In this document: positions 1 to 10,457 of the stretch, piece by piece
Layout: every line of letters starts with the position of its first letter
Position numbering within the stretch: the stretch's first letter is position 1
Assembly: GCF_027887165.1 (NCBI RefSeq)
Contig: NC_077228.1
Coordinates: 383,508,456-383,572,455, forward strand
Length of the DNA: 64,000 bases
DNA from: Monodelphis domestica
Lineage: Eukaryota > Chordata > Mammalia > Didelphimorphia > Didelphidae
Direction of reading: 5' to 3'
Made by a program: the position numbers and the translations under genes
Notes under the pieces: model-generated
What the model saw: the letters and a program-made list of their open reading frames with translations, nothing else
Databases searched by the model: none
What the model was told of the DNA's origin: nothing

Positions 1-235
1 GTGACACAGTAATTAGAGTGCAAAAATCCTGGGTTCAAATTATGACTCAGACACTTATTAACTGTGTGATCTTGGGCAGGTCAATCTAACTTTTCTCAGT
101 TTTCTCAACTGCAAGTTGGGAGGAATAATAGCACCTACCTCATAGGGTTATGAGATATTTCTAAAAAGTGCTTAGCAAAATACCTTAATGCAGAGTAGGT
201 TTAATATAATAAACATGCTTCTTCTCTTCCTTTCC
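1..235 (+). mobile_element. MIR/THER-type CORE-SINE
   Basis: A SINE body running into the window edge. It shows 'gggttcaaat', 'cagacacttatta', 'tgtgtgatcttgggcaggtc', a 'cctcatagggtt' core and an L2-like end ('gcttagcaaaatacc'). This is the MIR/THER layout: tRNA-like head, CORE, LINE-2 tail. The head is cut by the window start. Confidence 0.75.
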
Positions 236-387
236 AGGCAACCAATTACCAGCCAGATATTTTTTTTTTAATAAATGATACCAAGATGCAAGCCCACTGG
301 GTTTTTCAGGGCATGCACTGTCGGTAACAGACTGAGTAGTAGGTCAGACCTGGTTCAGGTTGATCTGCAGGTTTAAAGATGGGAGGT

Positions 388-655
388 AAGTAGTGAGGTG
401 GCAGAGTGGGTAGAGTGTTAGAGTGGATAGTACTGGAGTCAGGATGTCTCTTCTTACTGGTTCAAATCCAGCCTCAAAAACTTATTAGCTGTATGACTCT
501 GGGCAAGTCATTTAACCCTTTTTGTCCCAGTTTCCTCATTCATAAAATGAGTCAGAAAAGGGAAAGGAAAATCACTCGAGGATCTTTGCCAAAGAAATCC
601 CAAAAGGAGTTACAAAGGATCAGATGTGACTGAAAATGACTAAAACTAAAACAGT
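388..655 (+). mobile_element. MAR1-type marsupial SINE
   Basis: A near-complete tRNA-derived SINE: head 'gaggtggcagagtgggtaga', box-B-like 'ggttcaaatcc', 'ctgtatgactctgggcaagtc', then 'tttgccaaagaaatccc' and 'cagatgtgactgaaaatgac'. The last part resembles the BovB/RTE 3' end, which suggests RTE enzymes mobilised it. A short open frame across it is just the SINE read through. Confidence 0.8.
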
Positions 656-864
656 TACACAGAGAAGTCAAGGGTCATCACAAAAATACTAGTTCTCTTT
701 GGCAGAATGGAGGAAGCAGAGGAAGAAGTATCCAGTTCAAGGTAATTTTATCCATTTGTTTCCTTTTATTGACTCTACCTCTGATTTCATTGCTATAGGT
801 TACTCTCAGTGAGGAAACCCCTTCTCAATAATGAATATAAATTACATTCTGCCACTTACAGTCT

Positions 865-1005
865 TGGGGAGTTGCCAGGGACACTAAGAGGTTAAGGGAT
901 TTGCCCAGGGTCACACAGCCAGTGTGTGTCAGAAGCTGACCTTAAATTCAGGTTATCTTTATTCTGAGCTCACATATTTATGCACTAGGCTACACTGCCC
1001 TTTTA
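865..1005 (-). mobile_element. tRNA-derived SINE fragment, reverse
   Basis: Reads 'ttgcccagggtcacacagcc', the reverse of the SINE motif 'ctgtgtgaccctgggcaa', followed by the complement of the tRNA-like head. The 3' part is missing, so MIR and MON1/MAR1 cannot be separated. Confidence 0.6.
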
Positions 1006-1511
1006 GACATTCTTAGTGTGGGTGATTTTGCATAACTAATAGGGAGTTCAACTGAACCACTTCTTTCCAAAAATAAAGAGGAACATTATAAGAGTAGGTG
1101 GAGTAAAGGTTGAAAACTCCTGTTCTTCACTTAGGTAAGGGTAACATCAGGATACAAGAGGGACCAGCAAAAGTCTATGCCAATTTCTAGACAATTTGAC
1201 CAAATTATCTACAGTGCCTTCTGTTCAATATTTTTGGCATTACAAAAAATAATGATAATTACTACAGAATTGATTAGATCAATCATGCTACCACCTGAGT
1301 TAGGTAAAACAAGGACATCAAGAGAATTGAAACCTTGGAGAAAGGCAAGCACACAGGCAAGGATATTGTAGTTCATGTGGAAAATTAAAAGATCCTCTAA
1401 AAAAGAGGCATATATTATGAATTCTCAGGTGACACACACATTGTGTTTAACGATAATCGTGAAGTGATGAAAATTATTCAAATTTACCTTTTGGTGTTTC
1501 TTAGTTTGGAC
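1006..1511. other. Unassigned non-coding stretch
   Basis: AT-rich sequence with no family I recognise and no ORF above 65 codons. It is probably old decayed repeat or unique intergenic or intronic DNA. Confidence 0.5.
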
Positions 1512-1768
1512 AGAGAGGTGGCATCCATTGATAAGAGTGCTGGCTCTGGATTCAGGAAGACCCCTTTTCCTAAATGCAAATCTAGTCTCAGACACTTTCT
1601 AGCTATGTGACCCTAGGTAGGTCCCTTATTCTTGTTTGCCTCAGTTTCCTCTTTTGTAATAAATTAGAGAAGGAAATGGCAAACCATTCCAGTATCTTTA
1701 CCAAGAAAATGGAAATGTAGACACAAAGAGTCAGAGTAGACTGAAAAATGACTAAACAACTAATTCTT
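1512..1768 (+). mobile_element. MAR1-type marsupial SINE
   Basis: A complete copy. The head is 'gagaggtggcatccattga', followed by 'cagacactttctagctatgtg' and 'cctcagtttcctcttttgta'. The diagnostic 'gagaaggaaatggcaaacc' and 'ccagtatctttaccaag' come next, then the RTE-like end 'gagtcagagtagactgaaaa' and 'actaaacaac'. Confidence 0.85.
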
Positions 1769-1779
1769 AATTTGTGTCC

Positions 1780-1968
1780 TGGTGAAATGCAGTATATAGT
1801 AGAAAGTTCTTAGTCTAGAGACAAAGCAGCTTTTCAGCTTATTAGCTATGTGATCAACAGCAAATTCCTTTGCCTCCCAAAGACTCTGTTTCCTTAACTG
1901 TAAAATAAATGAGTTGGATTAAATGACCTATATAGTCCTTTTCTACTCTAAATTTCAGTATCCCAGTT
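1780..1968 (+). mobile_element. MIR-type SINE
   Basis: Contains 'ttattagctatgtgatcaac', 'ctgtttccttaactgtaaaa', then 'ttggattaaatgacc' and 'tccttttctactctaaattt'. This is a MIR-related body whose 3' end matches the 'ggactagatgacc..cttccagctctaaa' type. Strongly diverged. Confidence 0.65.
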
Positions 1969-3539
1969 CATTCAGGTAGTAGTTTAGATTGAGCAACACA
2001 AGTAGACCATGGCATCAAGAAATTCCTGATAGAATAAGAATCATTTTTCCTAGATCACAAAAGGGTCCAGGTAGACAATTCCCAAAATTCATCTTATATG
2101 TCTTCAGAAGAGAAAACATAATAACTTCCTATTCTGGGGCTCCCAAAGGAATAACGATACTGATGCTCTTTCTGACTAGAATGGGAACTCAGAGTAGAGG
2201 AAGAACTTCAGTTTAGGATAATTTTGGAAGTTTATGGCCATCTACCCTGAGACTAGATTTTGTTTATTTCTGCTTCTAATGACCTTGCCCTGTTATATTA
2301 TTTCCTCCTTACTCTTGAAAATCAACCCTTGAAAATGCAATCTCTTTTGGATCAAAGTATGGGGAAAGAGAGGGAAGAAAGATAATGGGTGCTTCAGAGA
2401 ATGTTGGACACAAACAGATGTTAATTCCAGGAGACATGAACACCCTAGTTCCAAGAGTTGTAATAAAGTTGGACTTCTAGAATTAGGTACAAAAAAAAAA
2501 GCCTCAGTCTTTAGGCAAGAACCCCCTATCCTATGACAGTTTGACAGGAACAGCTGCTGCCCCAGAAATATGATCATATTCAGAGAGACCTAGTCTAGAT
2601 TAGACCTTGGTATCTTTGCCACACCTACAAAGAAAAATCAAGGAAACTAGATCATTCAGTTAATAACAAAGATAGCAGGAATATCATTCAATAGCAATTT
2701 GTTTCTTCATTTATAGTGAGGAATAAATAAAAAGGAAATGAACTAAAATTACTAAAACAGATTCAAGTTAAATGTCAGGAAAGTGATCTTGTGTTGAATA
2801 GTCCTCCAAAATTTAAAAATAGAAAAAAATTGTCTGAATCTCTGTGCCACTACATATAATGTATTCACAATATATTCAACTTTCAGGAAAGTTATTCTAA
2901 CTCTCCTGAGATATGTTGGGTTTTTTTTTCAAAATTTGGAAGAAAAAAACTTCCCTCGATTTGATATCCAGATAGGGAAGAACTTGGAAACCTCTGATGC
3001 ATTACAATTTTCCCAATTGTCTGCCTAATGTCCCACATGTCAAGCATATGTGGAAAGTACATTTCCCTGGCAAGGAACCTTCTGGACTGAGGAGGTATTT
3101 TTTTGGAAATGATGCCATAACAGCCTAATGATGCCCTCTAGTGGGGAGTTGGGTCTTATTACTTCACTGCAGAGAAAAGAGTTCTATTTGTGCTTAACTT
3201 TTCTCCACGTCATTGTCAATTACAGTTTTTAAAAACATTTTGTATACCTACACATTTCACTGTGTGATGGAGATTGGAGGGGGGTGGGTATGGCAGCAAT
3301 AGTGGCAGCCAAAAATCTGTAAAGTTTGTTCAATAATAGAAGCCTCTTTTTGTGCTGGAAAAAAAATACAATGGAGCCCTAAAAGGTATATTTATGAAAA
3401 GAATGAATTCTACTAGCAGGCAGAAATGGATTTTTCAGCTGCTTTAATGTTATATGCAGAAACCTGGCTATGAAATGAACATTTCTGCAATGTTGTCATT
3501 GATGAGTTCAAGTTAACAGGATGATTCGGAGATCAAAGC
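1969..3539. other. Unassigned non-coding stretch
   Basis: About 1.6 kb without a recognisable SINE or LINE body. The reverse frame at 2,293-2,577 (94 codons) has no recognisable domain and looks like chance. The 'tgatgccctctagtgggga' near 3,130 resembles the end of an old transposon, but too little is left to name it. Confidence 0.45.
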
Positions 3540-3705
3540 AATAGAGCTATAGTTTGAGGACTGGCCCTAGAATCCCGTACTTACTACTTGTGTGAGTTTT
3601 AGCAAGTTCCTTGGGAATGTATTCATCAAATACAAAGCAAGAAAGTTGAACTAAATAGACTCTGATATCCCTTCTAGACTTTAAATCTAAAAACCTATTA
3701 TCCTA
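3540..3705 (+). mobile_element. MIR-type SINE, old
   Basis: Shows 'tactacttgtgtgagttttagcaagttcctt' spread over about 30 bp, then 'gaactaaatagactctgatatccc' and 'cttctagactttaaatc'. It belongs to the same 3'-end class as the SINE at 1,780. Heavily mutated. Confidence 0.55.
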
Positions 3706-4144
3706 ATAGAGGTAGACTTTGGAGGGAGGGAGTAGAAAAGGAAGAAATAAGTAATAAAAACACTAAAAGAAATAAGCAAGAAATAAAAAAAGAGTTCCAA
3801 AAATCCAAAGAAGATATTCTCTAGTAAGTAGAGGTAACAGGAATTCAAGATCAAGACAGAAGAGACTGTTATTGCTATCCCATTTATACAACACTTATCT
3901 TTTTGGTGAGAAGGATGCAGTACATGTGTGAATGCGTGGGTCGTTGTCTACTAATTATTGGAGAAAACTTAAGCAGAGGGCAACTACATAGACCTTATCC
4001 TAATTAAAAAGCAGAAAGCAAGTTTTGCCTTATTTGAACTATCAGACCCTTTTCCTCAAACCCTAACAATGTTAGCATGACATACCTCCAGCTTTAATTC
4101 TAAGTGGCAGGATGTAAGTGTCTCTTCACCTGGTCCAGTTTGGG

Positions 4145-4487
4145 GACTATTCTGGCCCTGGCACAGTCTGTGAGACCTTGAGCAAGGCACATAACCTCTT
4201 TGGTGCTCTTTAAAAAGAGATAGTTGGAGAGCAGCAAGGTGACTCAGTGAATAGAGAGTCATATGTGAAGAAGGCAGAAGGTTCAAATATGACCTCAGAC
4301 ACTTCCTACCTATGTGACAAATCACTTAACCCCAATTGTCCTTACCATTCTTCTGCCTCGGAACTGATACTTAGTACAGATTTCAAGATGGAAGATAAGA
4401 AAAATTTTTTTAAAAAAAGGTAGTTGAGTTAGATGACTTCTGAGATCCTTTCCAACTCCAAATCTATAATCCTACAATCTTATTCCA
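4145..4487 (+). mobile_element. MIR-type SINE split by a MON1 insertion
   Basis: The left part (4,145-4,226) has 'gtgagaccttgagcaaggc' and 'cataacctctttggtgct'. The right part (4,418-4,487) resumes with 'ttgagttagatgacttc' and 'tttccaactccaaatctata'. The two halves are continuous in the family layout and are separated by a MON1-type SINE. Confidence 0.65.
4227..4417 (+). mobile_element. MON1-type marsupial SINE with target duplication
   Basis: Complete: head 'gcagcaaggtgactcagtga', 'ggttcaaatatgacctcaga', 'taaccccaattgtccttacc', 'cttctgcctcggaactgata', then an A/T-rich tail. The flanks 'agatagttg' (4,218-4,226) and 'aggtagttg' (4,418-4,426) are a target-site duplication with one mismatch. 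It sits inside an older MIR-type SINE, so it is younger than that element. Confidence 0.85.
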
Positions 4488-4507
4488 TGGACTTACTTAT
4501 TCATATC

Positions 4508-4800
4508 AGGAGGCAACTGTGGTATAGCAAGAGAGGCAAATGGATTTGGAGTTAGAGGGTCTGGGTTTAAATTCTGATGATCATTTCCTATGTATGAAAC
4601 CTTGGACAAGTCACCACCTCTATGAACATCAATTACTTTAGCTATAAAATTTGATCTGTCCTATTTATCTCAGAGACTTTATGCAACTTTGTTTCCCCTA
4701 AATACAATTTTTGTTTAATTCAAGACATCACCCCATGATGTCATTGGTACTCTTTGAAAGAATGATAAATACCATTTATCTCACAAGGCTGTTATTAGAA
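4508..4800 (+). mobile_element. MIR-type SINE interrupted by a short foreign tail
   Basis: 'aggcaactgtggtatagcaa', 'ggtctgggtttaaattctga' and 'aaccttggacaagtcacc' mark the body. The CORE end 'aataccatttatctcacaag' appears only after 4,765. The bases between (about 4,690-4,762) include the SINE tail listed separately. Confidence 0.6.
4722..4762 (+). mobile_element. Tail of the 'gatgtcattggtcctcttc' SINE family
   Basis: 'caagacatcaccccatgatg' followed by 'tcattggtactctttgaaag' matches the 3' end of the longer copy at 44,640-44,895. Only the tail is present, a pattern expected from strong 5' truncation. Confidence 0.55.
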
Positions 4801-4803
4801 GAG

Positions 4804-4998
4804 ATAGGCTGAAGTAGCTAGGTGACTTAGAGCCAGACCAAGAGACAGGAGATCCTAGATTCAAATCTGGCCTCAGACACTTCCTTAATGTGTGACCCTG
4901 GGCAAATCATTTAACCACCATTGCCTAGCCCTTACTGCTCTTCTGCCTTGGAACCAATACACAATATTGACTCTAACAAAGAAGTTAAAGATTTTTTA
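4804..4998 (+). mobile_element. MON1-type marsupial SINE
   Basis: Complete: 'gtagctaggtgacttagagc', 'gattcaaatctggcctcaga', 'tgtgaccctgggcaaatc', 'cattgcctagcccttactgc', 'ttctgccttggaaccaatac', with an A/T tail. It lies against the end of the MIR-type SINE at 4,508-4,800. Confidence 0.88.
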
Positions 4999-5059
4999 AA
5001 ATGATAGGGATAGAAACTACACCTATAATTTCATAAGAAGAAATTTCCTCTACCAATGC

Positions 5060-5215
5060 AAGTCACCAACTGACATTCACAGAGATCATCTTGAGCACTG
5101 AGAAGTCATGTTATTTGCACGTAGCCACATAGTCAGTATTTGTTAAAGGTAGAAATTGACCACAGGTCTTTCTGATTTCTAGCTCAGCTTGCATTCATTA
5201 TACTTATTGTCCATT
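5060..5215 (-). mobile_element. MIR-type SINE, reverse
   Basis: 'gttatttgcacgtagccaca', 'aaaggtagaaattgaccaca' and 'ggtctttctgatttctagct' are diverged complements of SINE head motifs. Confidence 0.5.
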
Positions 5216-5565
5216 ATAGCTTACTATAAATTACACAGGCTGCCTCTATAATGTGAAGAAAGTGTTCTGTAAACATACCAGTAAACTAAGAATTTCATTT
5301 TAGTCATTTATTTGAACATCTTTCATCAAACGAGAGCTACTTCTAAGAAATGTCGAAAACAAGTTCATATTTCACCTCCTTTCCCTTCCCTTTGGTCAGG
5401 GAATGTCTCAAGAAATTGTCAAGAAAAGGAAGAAGGGACATGCAAAGTCAGAATAACCAGCACTTCACTAGTCATAAGATGTCTGTTTAATATAATTTAA
5501 GACTATAAGAGACCTTAGAACACATCCACTAAAATAATTTTGTTTCTTTGTTTGAAAATATTTAT
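5216..5565. other. Unassigned stretch
   Basis: No recognisable repeat. A 62-codon plus-strand frame (5,312-5,500) has no domain or codon signal that I can support. Confidence 0.4.
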
Positions 5566-6112
5566 AATATTTCTTTTTGTGGTAGCAAAAACATTGGAAA
5601 TTAAAAGGACTGTCCATCAATTGCAGAATGGCCAAACAAGTTGCTGTGTATGATGGTAATGGAATATAATCATCTTATAATAAATGACAAGCAGGATGAT
5701 TTCAGAAGAAAACTGGAAAGACTTACATGAACTGATACAATGTGAAATGAGCAGAACTAGAACTGTTACACAGTAACAGCAATATTATTTGATGAACAAG
5801 TGTGAATGACCTAGCTATTCTCAACAATAGTTATCAAAACAATCTTCAAAATCATGATAAAAAATGCTATCTACCTCCAGAGGAATAAAGTGATAGAATC
5901 TGAATACAGACCAAAACATATTATATTTCACTTTCTTTTTTATTGAAGATCTCTTGCACAAAATAATATAGAAAAAAATGTTTTACATGAGTACATATGT
6001 AAAATCTATGTCAGATTTCTTACCATCTTGAGAATAGGGAGGAAAGGGGAAAGAAAAGAAGGATGGGAGGGAGATAATGTAGAACTCAATTAAAAAATAT
6101 TAAAAAAACATT
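5566..6112 (+). mobile_element. 5'-truncated LINE-1, 3' end
   Basis: Matches the terminal ORF2 and 3' UTR layout of marsupial L1: 'tggtagcaaaaacattggaa', 'tgtccatcaattgcagaatg', 'gaactgatacaatgtgaaat', 'gctatctacctccagaggaa', then a purine-rich segment with 'agggaggaaaggggaaag' and an A-rich end. It parallels 57,660-58,252 of the long LINE-1 but belongs to a different, older 3' UTR class. Confidence 0.8.
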
Positions 6113-6245
6113 TTATTTCACAGAAGAGCCAACTGAATCCATGAAAAGTGATATAACTTGTTCAAAGCCACATAGGTTTTAAGCACCAGAGCCAGTAGTG
6201 AAACTCAGATCTTCTGAATCCAAATTCTGGTGTTCTTGAATTATC
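6113..6245 (-). mobile_element. MIR-type SINE, reverse
   Basis: 'aagtgatataacttgttcaa', 'agccacataggttttaagc' and 'actcagatcttctgaatcc' are the complement of the tRNA-like head and middle of a SINE. It lies between two L1 3' ends. Confidence 0.55.
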
Positions 6246-6299
6246 TTAAAAAATTAAATTCAAAAGAATATTTATTAAGAGTATTGTGCATACACCATA

Positions 6300-6690
6300 A
6301 AAGCAATAATGTACTATGATCAACTGTGAATGACAACTATTATCAGCAATGCAAGGATCCAAGACATCTCCAAAGGACTCATGAAAAAAAAAAGTTCATC
6401 TACCTCCATGGAAGGAGTTGATGGAGTTTGAATAAGTATTGGAAGCATATCATTATTCACTTCATTTCCTCCATGAATTTTTCTCTAGCATAAATGATAT
6501 GTATCTTCTTTCAAAACATGACAAATATAGAAATATGTATTGCATAATAATACATGTATAACTTATATCACATTACCTACTATCTCAGAGAGGGCAGGTA
6601 AGAGGGAAAGAGAAAATATGGATCACAAAATGTCAAAAAAACAGTTATTTTAAATGACATCTATATGTAATCTGGACAAGAAAAACATAA
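6300..6690 (+). mobile_element. 5'-truncated LINE-1, 3' UTR only
   Basis: 'gatcaactgtgaatgacaac', 'caatgcaaggatccaagaca', 'tctccaaaggactcatgaa' and 'tctacctccatggaaggagt' are typical of an older marsupial L1 3' UTR. An A-rich run sits near the middle. The 3' segment has 'agagagggcaggtaagaggg'. Confidence 0.75.
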
Positions 6691-6779
6691 TGAAAACTTT
6701 CTTTTGAAAAAGGCTGTTGTACTAAATGCTAGGAGAAATATGGGGTTTAGATAAATGTGGTTGGTTCTCATGGAAGTTA

Positions 6780-7020
6780 TAGCAACAATAGACCTGATTT
6801 ATAAACCTCTCTAAGGGTTTAAGGCTTACAAAGTAGTCTCTTTACAAAAAAAAAAAAAGACCAAAAAAACTCCGAAAGGTAGGTAGTTCTACTACTTTTA
6901 CTACCACACAGGTGAGGAAACTGAGGCTTATAGAGGTAAAGATGGCTTTCCCAAGTTCGCCAGAGTAGCAAATATCAGAGCTATAATTCTAACCCAGTTT
7001 TCACTCAGTTCTACTCCACA
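6780..7020 (-). mobile_element. THER1/MIR-type CORE-SINE, reverse
   Basis: 'aggtgaggaaactgaggctt' and 'gtaaagatggctttcccaag' are the complement of the CORE region ('cctcagtttcctca'). The preceding 'gtaggtagttctactacttt' fits the THER1 3' half. A 13-A run at 6,846-6,858 lies inside it. Confidence 0.75.
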
Positions 7021-7454
7021 ACCAATATGCTTAAGTAAACAGCAATTTTAAACAGTGTGACATCAATGTAAGTTTTTTTTAATTAAGTATAAAACTGGGA
7101 AGTAATGTAATGCAATCCTATTTCTACAAAGAACCTTCTCTTTCTAATTAACATTGTTTTGAGAATGAATTTTACTACAAAAAAAGTAAGGAGATTAGAT
7201 TACACAGTATAAAAATAGAGCTGCAAAGCACTATGACATAAATGGAGCCAATATTCATGTGTACTGAATCGGCATATTAACATTACATTTCCAAAAGGAA
7301 TCAAAGTTTAGGAAGAAAATCACGCTAAGGTTAGTCAAAATAAAATCTGAGATCATTCCTTCTTAAATAATTTCACAGCCACAGCCTGACTTTGTGATCA
7401 TACTCTTCCACCTCCATATTTTTACCTGGGAAAACAGTATTAGTATGGGGACAT
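7021..7454. other. Unassigned stretch
   Basis: AT-rich, no recognisable repeat and no meaningful ORF. Confidence 0.45.
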
Positions 7455-7735
7455 TACAGTATAGTAGAAAGCCTAGAATCAGGAAGAGGTGAGTTCAAAG
7501 TCTGCCTCAGGAAGAGGTGAGTTCAAAGTCTGCCTCAGGTACTTTCCAGATGTATACCCCTGGGCAAGTTTCTTAATGTCTGGCTCCCTCAGTTTCCTTC
7601 ACTGTAAAATGGGGATAATAATACCACCTCCTTTTCAGGAATAGTGTTAGAATCAAATGAGATATTTGTAGAGAATTTAGTAAAGTATTCAGGACATAGT
7701 AGACATTTAATAAATGCTTGTTTATGTTCCTCAAA
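7455..7735 (+). mobile_element. THER1/MIR-type SINE with internal 28-bp duplication
   Basis: Complete from 'attacagtatagtagaaagc' to the L2-like end 'gtagacatttaataaatgct'. It contains 'ctcagtttccttcactgtaa' and 'atggggataataataccacc'. A 28-bp unit in the head (7,480-7,507) is repeated exactly and in tandem at 7,508-7,535. Confidence 0.85.
7480..7535 (+). repeat. Perfect 28-bp tandem duplication inside a SINE
   Basis: The two adjacent copies start 'caggaagaggtgagttcaaa' and are identical. The SINE around them is diverged, so the duplication is much younger than the SINE insertion. Replication slippage is the simplest cause. Confidence 0.9.
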
Positions 7736-9374
7736 TATTAAGTCAAATGTAGAGATAAAGGAACTTCCTCTTCAAATTAATATAAACACAGAAATCCAGA
7801 ATATCTCAACTGAGTTGCTGAAGGAATGATTTAAATTAATTCAAAGAACTTTCCTACAATTTCACTTTAAGGTGTGAGGATATTTTTGAGAAATTATAGG
7901 GCTTTGGTCATTGGATGAAAGCAGATGAATCCACATAGGAAACATTGTGTAACTTATTGAGAAGATCAGACCACATATGAAAGAAGTTCCATATGAAAAC
8001 AAGGCAGTTAGGAATCTACCAGTCCAGTGATGAATCAGTAGAGTGTGGAGGGCTTGAAGTTTAGAAATTATTAATTCCATTTTCAGAAATGGAGTGAAAT
8101 GGCTAAGGCAGAATTAGTTTTTATTTTGTTTTTATTGAGGGGTTGTAAATTTTTATTATGTTTTAGGGGTGGTAAAAGTTTGCTAGTACTAAACAACACA
8201 TCCAGATGGACTCAAAAATCTAGATGAGTAAGAGTCAAAACATCCAGCAGGGAGGAGAGGAACACAACAAGGAAAAAAAATATGGAAATAGTCAGATGAG
8301 AAATCCTACTGTTTTGAGTCCATAGAAGATGGTGTCATGTGCCACTCACTATTCTGTCTCCTAGAATGTGGTTTTAACTGTGTTAAGCATTGGGGAGAAT
8401 CTGCCTCTAAAAAGAAAGATTCGATCTCCCTTTCTCAAACTCTCACCCAAGATGATTTTACTTGTGGTTCATGTTTAGCATCTCCCTAAAAGTGAATTTA
8501 AAAGATACTCAGTGTACAGTTTAGAATCACATATGGAAAATTTATTTGTACTCACAAAAAAATACTAAAAAGCACACATATACAAATTAGTAAAATACAA
8601 ACTTAAAACAGCATTCAGCAATAATTTATAAGCAGCCTTATAATTTGTTGAGAGGCTGATACTTAAACATCATCAGTGTACAGAGCTGCTAAATGGGTGT
8701 TTATATTTTCAGTTCAGTTCTGTTCTATTGTTCTACTCCAAACCTGAACCTCTTCGCTGCTCAGAACTTTAAGAAGTTAACTATTCCCTCCAGTCAGTGT
8801 TGCAACAGCCACTCTGTTGGACGCCACCACCAATGTGTTTATTGTATGCTGTTACTGCTACATCACAAATGTTCTGACCTTTCAAAATCACAAAGTTTCC
8901 TCTAAAAACAGATATGTCTATCTCAAAGGCTGATGCTCAATTGCCTAGTCAGGATTTTATGGAGCTCATAGTTACATAAAGGCCAAGGTGAGGGGTCTGA
9001 ACCACCCTTCCTCCACCCGCCCCTCAGAACAAACCACAAATTCATCCAACATGATTCAAAATGAGAAGAGTTAGAAGAATGAATGAACCAATTCCTTTTG
9101 CAGATCTTCTGAGTCGTGAGTTCTTGTTCTCCTGTAGCAAAAGCAACAGATAAGAGGACTGTCTACCTTCTTACCCTCACCAATAAAATATGCATCACTA
9201 GAAATAGACACCCCCAAAACATTCAAATGGTTATTTAGAATTGTGGATATTGACTAAACATGTCCCATGAGATAGGAAGAAATGATCACATTCACATACA
9301 TTAATCCCAAAGTTACACATCAATAACTTGTACCTAAGACTACTAATTCTGCTCCTTGGGTTAAGCAGAAGAGA
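7736..9374. other. Unassigned 1.6-kb stretch
   Basis: No SINE or LINE body recognised. It holds small frames (7,862-8,080 minus; 8,693-8,905 plus) without domains. The pyrimidine-rich 8,998-9,030 is locally GC-richer. It could be unique intronic or intergenic DNA. Confidence 0.4.
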
Positions 9375-9690
9375 TTAAATCTCTCTACCATGAGGTGAAT
9401 TTTTCAAATATTTCAAGGTAACTGGCATGTTCTCTTTTAGTCAGCACACCTTCTGACTAAATATTACTATTTCTTGTAACTAGTTCTGATATAACATATT
9501 CACCATCATAATTATCACTGCCCTTCAAATGAATTCCAACTTGTCAACATCCTTCCCAAAATGTATGCCCATATTTGAACAAAAATATTTCAGATGTGAT
9601 CTGACCATGGAAAAATACTACTAGAATATCAGTTCCCTTTTTCTACACACTGTAGCTCTGTGAATACCACCCAGAATTGTCTTTGTATCT
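9375..9690 (-). mobile_element. CR1/L3 LINE fragment, reverse
   Basis: 'ttgtcaacatccttcccaaa', 'tgtatgcccatatttgaaca' and 'atttcagatgtgatctgacc' correspond to the reverse complement of the CR1 C-terminal coding region, which in better-kept copies reads 'cctggagta..gttcag..ttgg'. It is old, with many changes and no open frame. Confidence 0.7.
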
Positions 9691-9892
9691 GCCCATGTCT
9701 CAGTATTGATTTATATTGAAATAGTTCTCCACTGAAAAGTCCAAATATATTTCACAAAAACCTGTCATAATGGCTCCCCTAATTGTATTAATATAGATGA
9801 GCCTTTGAACCCAACTATAGGTCTAAGAAATTTCCCTTATTAAATTTCTTCTTCTTAGATTTCTCTCATTCTAGCCAGTCAAAGTCTTATTA

Positions 9893-10135
9893 GAGGGACA
9901 ACTAGGTAGCACAATGAATAGAGAACCAAACCTGGGATCAGAAGTACCTGGGTTCAAATCTGACCTCAGATACTTCCTACCTGTGTGACCTGGGCAAGTC
10001 ACTTAAACCCAGTTGCCTATCCCTTTAGACTCTTCTGTATATACCTAGTATACTTAGCATAATTCCAAGAAAGAAGGTAAGGATTCATTCTTCTGTCTTA
10101 GAATTGGTACTAAATCAAGGTAAGGGTTTTAAAGA
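9893..10135 (+). mobile_element. MON1-type marsupial SINE
   Basis: 'gacaactaggtagcacaatg', 'gggttcaaatctgacctcag', 'tgtgacctgggcaagtcact', 'agttgcctatccctttagac', then 'ttctgtcttagaattggtac' and 'aaggtaagggttttaaag'. The 3' half appears partly repeated: 'aagaaagaaggtaaggattc' precedes a second 'aaggtaagggttt'. Confidence 0.85.
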
Positions 10136-10189
10136 ATCTCATTGGACCCTAACTCTGTAATTCAACTTGATAGCTATACCTCTGAAATT

Positions 10190-10367
10190 CAAATTCAGTA
10201 TATATTTATTAAATGACTACTTTGTGCAAGGCATGGTACTAGACACTGGAAATATAAATATGGGATTAAAGTTGTACCTGACCTAAAGAAGTTTGCATTT
10301 TGCTGAAGAAAATATAACAAGTACACAAATACTTTTAATATAAGGTAGAGAATAAAGGAGGGGGAAG

Positions 10368-10457
<90 letters not shown>

